From Pampus argenteus (lineage: Eukaryota > Chordata > Actinopteri > Scombriformes > Stromateidae): a stretch of 64,000 bases of DNA. The stretch spans positions 11,852,001-11,916,000 of the forward strand of contig CM072878.1 in assembly GCA_036937835.1 (NCBI GenBank). The letters run 5' to 3'. The notes under the pieces are model-generated. The model was not told the DNA's origin. It searched no databases and saw only the letters and a list, made by a program, of their open reading frames with translations. The translations under genes and the position numbers were made by a program. This document shows positions 55,701-64,000 of the stretch, piece after piece. How positions within the stretch are numbered: position 1 is the first letter of the stretch; every line of letters starts with the position of its first letter.

Positions 55701-58700
55701 AGGTTAAAGGTCTAAAGACCAACTCTACTCTACTGTTATACTTCCGCTAAATATTCAAAAGTAAAGTTTGTCTCCTGGAGGCTGATGGGAAGAGGACTAC
55801 GCTGTATTTCATCATGACAGTTTTTAAAAAAAACAAAACAATGTAAGTTGAGCACTCTCAGTGTCATTCTGAACATAAAATATACATTATTTGATGTACT
55901 CAAAGCAACAACCAGGGATTACATATTCTTATGTAAGCGTGCATGTGTGTGCTGGTATGTATTTGCAGTCATGTGCATTCACACAGTATATATTAGGTAT
56001 AACCCCCGGATGTGTAAAACCCCAGGATCATGTTCTGCTTGCAGCACAGTGGAGGTAAATTGAATTAAACTGAACATGATGAGGGTAGCGGGGCTGGAAC
56101 CCCCCAGTCAGGGGATTTATCCTGAGCACAGGGGGATTGAGGCAACCTTAACTTAAGGCCAGGGGGGGTTCCACTGGAAAGATCCATGGAGAGGTGTCTA
56201 TTATTTTTCAGTTTAAACGGAGTGGATGAGATTTTTTACATAACAGTCAGTCTGTAAAATACCCAATGGTATCAATGACAAACACAAGCCACTATTCCTG
56301 CTCACTTTAGTGGGACTTTCCATCTGCATTTGACTAAAAATGGAGTCTAGTTTCTGCTTAATAATATACATATAAAAAATATACAATTTGTTCTCAAGCA
56401 AGGGTCAGAGGTGCGAGCGTAGTCAGGAGAGCTTTTGCGTAGGGTGTGGTGAGAAGAGGCCACGGATGGCAACAGGTGGCACGGCATGTGGAGCTAGTAC
56501 TCCCCCATAGTCAGAAATAGCCCTACAATGGGTCAGAAGATGGACAGAAGAGGGGGCAGAATGGCTGTCTCCTATTTTAAGGTATTGACTATTAGTCATT
56601 CTGGAGACTGAGAGACATAACTCTAGAACTGGTTGTGTAATATAATGTAATATATACGCACATGTCAAATGCAGCTCTGATTTTGGCAAACTAAACACGT
56701 TATGCTCTCCCATGTATCTCAGGTATTTTACACGAGAAACACAGCTGCTTCACAAGTACAATCCAGTTGTGTCGTCTTCTTCACATCAGACACTGTAAAT
56801 CTATCATCTATCAGCCAGTCGGAGATACTTTACATGAAAATACTTTCTAGATCCAAATGTGCGTAAAGGCTGCGCTGTTTTTAGCTGGACTGACACAAAG
56901 TTTATTACTGGCACTTACAGACTATCCTATGTTGGCTACATCCACATAGCAAGTCCTCTAAGGGGTCACTGACAAATGCACATGAAGGCTAAAAGGAAGG
57001 TGCAAGGGCAAAGGCACTTTATGCTGAGGTGTTGATCTCATGCCTGTATCCCTGCTCTCCTCTCTGAGAGTCAGGAAAGGTGCCCTTGGGACTGGGGGGA
57101 GGCTTTTCTTAAGTAGGGGTGTGGAGTAAGGGAGTACAGTTCAGTGTTTCTACTACAGACATGCCAGATGCCATCACATGGAGACTGTCCTGCATTACCT
57201 TTCCACATCGATGATGGATAATATTACCAATTAGGTATTGACAGACCTGTGTGAAAAACTAATCAAGGCCTCATTGATGCTGTAATATAACAAAAATATA
57301 TAACCAGTGTTGCATGGTAGCAAAATATCATAATCATATTTGCATTCATTTTATATTTAATTTGCAGTTTTACACTGAAACCCTCATGTATGACAATGTT
57401 TCTAGCAACCTTATAGTTACCTAGCAGTTACTATAGTAACCTGTGTTTACCCTTTTATGCCAACACTGAGCAGAGGTTTCCACTGGTCATTGCTTTGGCA
57501 TGAAAGATGGACGCTATGTAACACCTGCAGGTAAATGACTGTGAAGGAAATGTTAAAGCACAGCAGATGGAACAGGCCGTACTACGCCTGAAGGTTTGGT
57601 TATTGCTTAGTTTACACCAAAATGTGGACAATTCTAATATTTCATTTATCACTATGGATGTTGTTAATCAGCCTTCAAATCTGTTTGAAACAGAGACTTG
57701 TAACAGAAATGAGTAAAAGATTTCAAAACATCAGGATTATCATGTCAACGTGTAGGCCCAGCTGTTGCGTTCGGCCTTATTTCTCACAAAAATCCACGAT
57801 GAATAAAACTATTGTTAGAACATAATGTTGATATCTTTGCTTTTTCGCCCAGTCAGGTCTGTTATGCAAGTAAGACAACCTATGATAAAATGATATCAAA
57901 TTAATCCCACATTCCCTTAGAGGGAGATTACCCTTTTCTGCTTCTTTTGCAGAGTTAGCTACTTCAATGGATCACACGAACCAATCGACACCACGAATAA
58001 TTACACACTCAGTGGCAAGGAGTTCATGATTTTCATAATTGTCCATAACCTGCTGGTATTGAAATCAAAACTCCAAATGTGTTCTGCAGCAGAAATCACT
58101 ATTATGCATATGCAGTAGATTTAGAGATGGAGGCCACTAAAAGACACCTGCATGGGCTGCAAGAGAGATGTCTATGAAGGCATGAGCTGCAGCCACAGTC
58201 CAGCCCCTCCTGCCTGGAGAATGCATGTCCCTACAAGGCCAACTGCTGGGAATAAATTGCGATTGTGACAGTGCAGAGTGACAGCAGCTGTGCAGCGTAT
58301 CTAAAGGGTAGCATGGGGCTTGAGTCAGGAGGGAAGGGGGAGCAAAGCGGAGGGAGGGAGGGAGGAAGCGTAGTGGACAGTGTTGGGTTTCAGGAGGCCT
58401 TCCAATCTTAGACAACTGACAGCAGCCTGGAATATGGAGGCCTGGCCCCAGGCTGCGGAGCTGAACGCCACCCCAAGGACAGACAAGGGTGACAGACAAG
58501 GGTAACATCTCCAGTCCAGATCCACGAGCCAGTCCACATTTTCATTTGGGGTAATCTGGGAGCAGTTGTGGGTGATAAACTCACCAAGATATTCAACTCC
58601 ATGGATGCCGTGCAATCATGTTTATTGTGAGATCGTCATGATCTCTGCTATCACCACGGTGAATGTGAATATTTAAAGAGGAGTAAGTCTTCAAAATCAA

Positions 58701-59601
58701 ATTGAAAAATCAAATGAATTCATTAATTTGTAGAAGAAGATGTAATTCAAGACTGAAACAAGGAGATCAGATCTATGAATGTAGAGGAAAAAGAGACTTG
58801 TGTGTCTAATTAAGCTTGCGCATGTCTATTCTTTTCTACTTGGTTAGACTTTCCATCAGCTGGTGCCATGCGTTAGGGCAGCTGACATGCTGTCAGTCCT
58901 CATGAGACTGAACTCTCATTTGAATATTCCTAAAAAAAAAAAAATCCTTCAGAAACTCTGCAACATGTTTGATGTGACGTGTAAGACATTTGTTCACGTA
59001 TCAAAAGGAGGAAACACGGAAGTGTTTGTTGTGTTTTAGATTTAGAATATAAAAAAAAAATGGTTGATGGAAATTACAGTTAAGTCCAACATTTTACTTC
59101 AGGTGCCAAAAGTATAATTATAAACTGGGACAGATTTTTAAATAGTTCTTCTCGGTGGTAAAGAAAGACTGGGGTAACATTTCCGTCACTGTCTATCCTT
59201 GGCTGGTGTCCCTATAACTGTCACTGTACACATACGCCTATAAAGGCCAACGCCATTCCTGCTTAAACTGTCCCCACCATGGACACAAGAACCTACCTGA
59301 ACTATCTATTTTTGGCAGTACCACAGTTTAATATCTATTACTATTATACAACAGTCTGAATCACATCTTATGGATCTGAACTATATGATCAAACTACCAG
59401 AGCAATCAAGATCTTAAATCACGTCACTGTTTCATTCATTGACCACACTTGTCCACAAACATAGTGCATCAGTGCATCAGTGCACCACCCTACATGAACC
59501 TACAAGCCAGATATTTGACCAAAATGCGTCTGAGTCTTACCTGCTGTGGCCTGCAAAAGCAGCAGGGAGACGAAACAGCAGATCGAGACTGCACCCTTCA
59601 T
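48906..59601 (-). CDS. srl: sarcalumenin, complete coding sequence in six exons (short form)
   Basis: Sarcalumenin is a luminal sarcoplasmic-reticulum Ca2+-binding glycoprotein that supports SERCA function in muscle. The six exons sum to 1419 nt, giving 472 residues against 473 in the mammalian short form as I recall it. Layout: signal peptide (1-20), acidic segment (DEEEEAF, 21-27), helix leading to an EHD/dynamin-like GTPase fold with P-loop GPWSVGKS (99-106), DTPG (189-192) and NKAD (254-257), then a conserved C-terminal region ending GCGEKPKNRYRKN. I found no large acidic exon like the one in the mammalian 160-kDa form, although the 7.7 kb first intron is where it would be. Confidence 0.97.
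49823..50056 (-). CDS. srl: srl exon 5
   Basis: Acceptor AATCCTCAG, donor AGAG|GTGAAG. It reads AEPTTSEFTVIMHGEKIRSV then EGIVMAADSSRSFSPLEKFG, QNFLEKLIGIEMPHKLLERV and TFVDTPGIIENRKQQER. It contains the G3 motif DTPG. It joins exon 6 at phase 1. Confidence 0.97.
50200..50316 (-). CDS. srl: srl exon 4 (P-loop)
   Basis: Acceptor TTTACAG, donor ACAG|GTATGT. It reads [20 protein letters not shown] then SSMINYLLGLKDSPYQLYTG. GPWSVGKS is the Walker A/G1 motif of the EHD-like GTPase domain. Confidence 0.97.
50317..51566 (-). other. srl intron 3
   Basis: This 1250-bp intron has a short TG repeat at about 50682-50714 and a purine-rich stretch at 51230-51370. An 86-codon plus-strand frame at 50356-50616 resembles no known family and is probably chance. 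Confidence 0.75.
51567..51662 (-). CDS. srl: srl exon 3
   Basis: Acceptor GTCAACCAG, donor CTCAG|GTATAA. With the G left by exon 2 it reads AALQRLRKIYHTSIKPMEQA then YKYNELRQHEIS. This helical segment precedes the P-loop as in EHD proteins. 96 nt, phase 1 in and out. Confidence 0.95.
51775..51873 (-). CDS. srl: srl exon 2 (acidic segment)
   Basis: Acceptor TTTTACAG, donor TGCAG|GTGAGA, 99 nt. It reads DEEEEAFTSVLRDTSHIEET then LRLATEEKSGDYA across the junctions. GDYAAALQRLRKIY on joining to exon 3 matches vertebrate SRL. The Glu-rich start is the remaining acidic Ca2+-binding part of the short form. Confidence 0.92.
52455..52550 (-). mobile_element. tRNA-derived SINE remnant
   Basis: On the minus strand, TAACCTAGTTGAAAGCAGTT then ACTATCTGTGAGGTTGGTGG and TTCGACCCCC. 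GGTTCGACCCC is a good Pol III box B, and the GCAGTTACTATCTGTGAGGTTG phrase resembles the GCACTGTCGCCTCACAGC part of common fish tRNA SINEs. Box A is decayed. Confidence 0.45.
55425..55510 (-). mobile_element. possible tRNA-derived SINE or tRNA pseudogene
   Basis: On the minus strand, GGGCTCAGCGAGGACACATG, GTCCTGGGCACAG, then CCGGGGTTCAACTCCCC. GGTTCAACTCC fits box B and GGGG/CCCC could form the T-arm stem. An intact cloverleaf is not evident. Confidence 0.35.
59541..59601 (-). CDS. srl: srl exon 1 (signal peptide)
   Basis: The ATG is at 59601-59599. It encodes MKGAVSICCFVSLLLLQATA, a typical signal peptide with a 12-residue hydrophobic core and an A-x-A end, then donor GCAG|GTAAGA at phase 1. 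The single G joins the AT of exon 2 to give Asp, so direct splicing to the acidic segment is in frame. The start context has A at -3. Confidence 0.9.
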
Positions 59602-59810
59602 GATGGCTGCCAGGAGAACTCTGATAGTCACACAGACTATATATACCAAGGCAGGAAGGTTAAAGGGCATGCAAAAAGAGGAGAGGCGGGGCACAGAGAG
59701 AGGGCCAGCTGGTTGGGGTTGAGATCTGTGTGTGCTCTGTGTATTCGAGGTGTTGCAGGAGTCATAGGATGCCACAGGGACTCTACGCATACAAGCAGCT
59801 GACTCTCCTT
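59602..59810 (-). promoter_or_regulatory. srl: srl core promoter with TATA box and E-boxes
   Basis: TATATATA lies on the minus strand at 59638-59645, 37 bp before the srl ATG, which implies a very short 5' UTR (roughly 10-20 nt). Two CAGCTG E-boxes (59706-59711 and 59796-59801) lie upstream, as expected for a muscle gene driven by MyoD-type factors. The TATA segment is also one base off an MEF2 site. Alternatively CTCCTGGCAG just before the ATG could be an acceptor from an upstream noncoding exon. Confidence 0.5.
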
Positions 59811-61574
59811 TTTAGCGAGGCTGCAGCTCAGGCCCCGGCATCGGTGCAAAAAGAGCTGGAGCTACCTTTCGGTGCTGGAGACACGCTCACATCAGATGTC
59901 AGAAACTGAAAAATGTATGTTTTAAAAAAGAATCACACTTAGAATAGGTTCAGTCACTTTCTCATGCTGACACTTACTGGAGTATTTTTGATTGAGAACA
60001 TCATCCTGTAACTGCCAGAACAATGACAGAAAACGTGCAATTTTAAACAAAATTAGATATAGGGTAGTAATAAGTGATCTTTAAAAGTACCGGTAGGGAT
60101 ATTTTTGAACTTTGTAAAGGGCAAAAAGGACTATTGCCTACCTTTAAATGAATATTTCACCATTCAAATAACTTTCAATTTGAACAAATGAGGCAGAGAG
60201 AGAATCACAATGAGTGGTCATGGTTGCTTTGCCCAACAGAATGATGATCAAATGACTTTAAGAGCTTTAGGGCCCTTGCAGTAAATGAGCTGCAAGTAAA
60301 TTAGCGGTTGGCATTGGAGGGAGCTGTCATACCCTTTTTCTAATATAGAAGACACAATGCTCGCTTGGCTGGTATACTGGGGGATTCATCATCATAACTG
60401 TGTGTGTGTGTGTGTCTGTGTCTGAAACATAAAGACCCCTGAGTCAACGTAGAATCCCTAACACAGCCAAACGCTAGGCGGATTACTCCTTTATCACTCT
60501 CAAGCAGACACACTGTGCTGAACATAATCTCACAATTCCTCGGGGGAATCAACATCTCAACTGTGTAAATTAATCCCCAAAATACGGCAGGAGTTTCTAA
60601 CTCGAGCATGTCCATCCCAAATGAGTTGGGAAGCGTGTCCAACACAATGCAGCGTGTTCATTTTGGTGTGTAAAAACTGCCTTAATCCTGTGCAACTTGG
60701 GGAAGTGGTTGAGAGGCATGATTATTTGTTTATGGGGGAATCTGTGTTTTGGATGATCTTTTTTTTTCGGATTTCTTTGTAAATTACAGACTGACAAACA
60801 CTGGCATTAGTTTCCAAGTGTGCCTTAAAAACCTTGACTGTTATTGGCAGGTAAATAATGTAATATTTAATAATGGTAATTTGTAAGGCCTTAAGCTAGT
60901 TAATTCAGACATGTTGTAATATAAGTCAATTCCTGGTTAAGGACGGTGCCATTCTCAGTTTTTGCTTATAATTCAAACACACACACACACACACACACAC
61001 AAAAACCATATTAATTTTCTAATCAGTTATTCCATAAATGCATCTAGAGTAGTATCTTTGGCTGCAGGGCTCAGGTTTTTCCTCAATGTAAATTGTGTGT
61101 AAACAGTGTTGATGTGCTTTCATCAAGTTTGTCTACACACCTACACGTTCTGCAAAATTAGTAATATAGTTGATTGTTGTATTTAGTGATGTACATTGCT
61201 TATATATTTAAAAAAAAAAAGTCAAACAAAACCAGAGGTATTTGTGAATGAACATGAGGTTTGGAATGATTGAAGGAGATGCCCCCTACAGTCTCTGACG
61301 TGCTTTTTTTTTTTTTCCCAGAAGGTGGTCGGTCTTAATTTAGCAATGAGCTGCTGAGCTGGGGAGGGTGGGGGGCATCATATCCACCAATCAGGAATAG
61401 ACACTTGTGCATCCACTGTACCGCTTCAGTGACAACCAACCAGAGCTGCAGCAGAGATCAGTTCAGCAGATTATGTCATTAACTACCATAATAATTGTTG
61501 TATTTTCACATTTTTTTTAGTCAATGTTTAAAATCATTTTGTAAAAAAAAAATAACCACACACAAGGCCCAATG
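59811..61574. other. intergenic region upstream of srl
   Basis: It contains short CA/TG runs (about 60401-60421 and 60977-61001) and AT-rich DNA. No gene is seen. Confidence 0.65.
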
Positions 61575-64000
61575 TGTAAAAAACAAAGTACAAACTTTAT
61601 TATTCTGTCTTTACAAAGGCACAAGCCTCTTTATCCCCAAAACATTTCTCTTAAAAAAAAAAAAAAAAAAACAAAATAGCTTCTTGATGACCGTATGCAC
61701 TGACAGGTCTAACAAAGACAAAAATGGTATAGAGGACAGACACAAAGAGCGGTAAAGGAGGGAGCGGCAAAATGTAAAAGGGAGACAAGAGATATATCGA
61801 CGACAGATAAACAAGACAGCATAAAACATTCGGCAAAAAAGAACAAAAGAAGATATGAAGAGCAAATAGGACAAAGATGTAGGAGGCCTGGACATGGAGG
61901 GAAAGGGGGGAAACACAGCTGTGCGGTTTTTACTCATAACCTCAAGAGCATTAGCTGAGGAGGTGCCCCTTTTTACAAAAGAAAGAGGCAGACTCCAGTA
62001 TAGTACAGTAAGTGCTTTGTAATCATGACCCCATTTAATGATCCCCAGACCCACCCCGCTCATCTGACAATCTGATATGTTCACGTAACGTATCCTAAAC
62101 ACGCAGAACAGAGTGTAAAACACAGATGGAAATAAAACAGTTCTGGGCTTCAGCAGAAAAAAAACAACCAACAACTATCAAATGCAAGACACTCAAGAGG
62201 AAAAAGCAAAGGCTCTACAAAAAAAAGCAGAGCACGCAAACTATGCTCTTAATATCCAGGAATCCCCTTCCTATACTGATAAGTACTGGAAGTACTGTCC
62301 CATGATTTCATTTTACAGACACGTTTCAGTGCAGCTGACATCGATATCTTTAAAGGGCGATTCTGTGATGGAAATAATGATAGATGAGTTGCGTTCGGTT
62401 GAACACGTTATCTGTCCAGCAGTTCAAAGCTCCATCTATACATTGATGTAGGCGAATAATTCATTTGTCACTAAAATTTAAAAATTAGCAGGGATATATC
62501 AAAAGCCCTAAATATGACTAATCTCTAAATATAACCATGTTTAAGTGTTGGTTACCTGGTGTGAAAGAAAATTTAATGGAATGTCACAACATTTGATTGT
62601 GGGATTTTCTTCCACACATCTGGTAATAGTAGTGCACACAATGGGGGTTAAAAAAAACGGTTGCCAATCTACATGTAAATCCAACCAGAAGTCAGTATTC
62701 AGATACATTTTGAATACTTTGGGGGGGGTTGGGGACTAATAAGGAGCGCTTGAATGTAATTAGTATACCAGCAACCTGTTCATTTTTGAGGCAAACATAA
62801 TAACACATACATAACAGATTAAAAATAATTTTCTAAACACACCCAGGGTGGTTATGAACCTGCCTGGGGTGGCGGCCACCAAAAGACCCACATCGAAGTG
62901 TTCAAGTAAGTCTCTCAGATCCCAGGGCTATGTTAAGGCTGGCTTTTACAGTGCCTCCCTGCACCCACAGGCTATTTACTAAGGCAAGCTGCAGCCTCTC
63001 TCTCTCTCTCCGCTACATGTCTTAATGTCTCTCTGTCTGTCATCCAGCAGTTTCAGGCAACAAAAAACACATTTTATAGTAAGACCTATGCAGGAATATG
63101 TAAATAGCATGGTACGCTAACATAAAGCAAAGAAAGAACAAATGATCTATGTAAAGGAAATGCATAGAGCATGTGGTCACCTCCATGGCACATTCAAAAC
63201 AATTTCACTGGGCTTTTTTTTCCTCATATGTGAAGCATCCTCTGCTTTTAAAGGTGTCCCAACACTTGGGCAAAGAAATGACACTTTAAGGGCTAAATAA
63301 AACAAGCCCTTAAGATTTAAGCAAACAAGTGATTGTATTTTAGTTGTGAGTGTTACACACACACACACACATGCGCACACACATACAAGTGTGCCTTAAC
63401 TTCAAGGCAAAAGTGGTGCTGTTACAGACTGCCAGAGTCTGGGGCACGTCTAAGCCCTGCTGATTCAGGATGCTGAGAGGGACACACACACATATACACA
63501 CCAGTGGAACTCGGTCAAGAGTGCCCACAGATTAGCTTATTTAACAAGCCAGGTGCTTTTATATATTCAAGAGGGGAGGGGGGGGGGGTGGGGGGTGTCA
63601 AGAAATGTCAAAGCACTGATTTTTGTTTTTGTCAGGCCATGAGTAAAAAGAAGAACATGCCAAATACATTATGTGGGATTACTGGGAACCCAGCCCAGTA
63701 AAAATGGCAACAGACAAAAAAACAAAAAACAAAAAAAAGGAACCAGTTGTGAACCAGTAAGTGCGCTCTCTCTCCTCCCATGCTTCGCTTCATTTACTAT
63801 GAACACCAGTCAGCCATGAAAACAGCTTTTAAATTCCCCATCGACGTGGTGCTATTATTTTTTTTCCGCCCCAGTACAATCGCTTTAACTTGCTGGCTGA
63901 GGGAGCTTTAGAGAAATGAAAAAAAAAGTAGACTTGACAAGAGTAAAATAACATATTCTTTCATTCAGAAGCCTAAAGGGTGAAACTTTGAGACAGTCTT
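61575..64000 (-). other. probable 3' UTR of the next minus-strand gene (tfap4 expected by synteny)
   Basis: No coding exon is recognisable in this 2.4 kb, and the poly(A) signal at its left end implies a minus-strand transcript. Human gene order would place TFAP4 next after SRL. A 187-codon frame at 61611-62174 is rich in Phe/Leu/Ser with poly-Phe from a T run and looks noncoding. Simple repeats: CT run near 62997-63011, CA near 63355-63390, G run near 63576-63595. Confidence 0.4.
61596..61601 (-). terminator. polyadenylation signal of a gene to the right of the window
   Basis: The minus strand has AATAAA, with a G/U-rich downstream element (CTTGTGTGTGGTTATTTTTT) about 35-55 nt later. The arrangement is textbook, and cleavage would be near 61575. 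The gene itself lies beyond base 64000 on the minus strand. Confidence 0.6.

Larger units (their letters stand above)
51874..59540 (-). other. srl intron 1
   Basis: This 7.7 kb intron contains a tRNA-like SINE remnant at about 52455-52550, another possible tRNA-derived fragment at about 55425-55510, GA runs at about 52665-52690 and 52870-52905, and a small inverted repeat at 53324-53351. I looked here for the large acidic exon of long-form sarcalumenin and found no Glu/Asp-rich frame. Confidence 0.75.

Noticed and set aside
58137..58615. 123- and 96-codon minus ORFs in srl intron 1
   Set aside because: Considered as the missing acidic sarcalumenin exon, but they are rich in Ser, Pro, Leu and Cys rather than Glu/Asp and do not fit the phase or family.
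61611..62174. 187-codon minus-strand ORF
   Set aside because: It contains a poly-Phe run from an A/T homopolymer, has biased hydrophobic composition and shows no recognisable domain; it lies next to a poly(A) signal, so a 3' UTR is more likely.
62840..63060. Possible SINE (CTCTCTCTCTCC..CTACATGTCTT tail)
   Set aside because: Only the low-complexity tail resembles a SINE; the tRNA-like head could not be identified.

Overview
The window is eukaryotic nuclear DNA, most likely from a percomorph teleost fish. The evidence is intron-split vertebrate genes with GT/AG splice sites, abundant CA/TG microsatellites, an AT-rich background, and MITE and SINE families typical of perch-like fish. No bacterial, viral or CRISPR-type content was seen.

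All three recognised genes lie on the minus strand. In plus coordinates the order is crebbp (1-13929, 5' part only), adcy9 (18948-43324, complete CDS) and srl (48906-59601, complete CDS). A polyadenylation signal at 61596-61601 marks the 3' end of a fourth minus-strand gene whose body lies beyond the right edge. The order CREBBP-ADCY9-SRL is that of human 16p13.3, so this is a conserved synteny block; tfap4 is the expected next gene. I assembled every exon by hand from splice sites, reading phase and family similarity. Three of them (crebbp exon 4, adcy9 exon 7, srl exon 2) sit in frames with no long ORF.

Region by region: 1-13929 holds crebbp exons 4 (partial), 3, 2 and 1. Intron 2 contains a decayed fragment of 28S rRNA, and intron 1 contains MITE remnants and a CRE-rich promoter-like patch followed by a short plus-strand ORF. 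13930-14880 is the crebbp 5' UTR and promoter. 14880-15745 is intergenic and holds a MITE. 15745-18947 is the probable adcy9 3' UTR. 18948-43324 is adcy9 in nine coding exons, with a 15.4 kb first coding intron full of simple repeats. 43325-44900 is the adcy9 5' region. 44900-46390 is intergenic and contains a perfect 20-bp-arm hairpin and a possible divergent promoter. 46390-59601 is srl, including a 2.5 kb 3' UTR that carries a TTAA-flanked MITE. 59602-61575 is the srl promoter and intergenic DNA. 61575-64000 is probably the 3' UTR of the next gene.

Together, adcy9 encodes a membrane adenylyl cyclase that makes cAMP, crebbp encodes the coactivator that reads the cAMP/PKA/CREB signal in the nucleus, and srl encodes a sarcoplasmic reticulum Ca2+-handling glycoprotein. 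I found no convincing new multi-gene system. The most unusual items are the 28S-derived fragment, the perfect hairpin, the foldback in adcy9 intron 1, and the CRE-rich candidate first exon.
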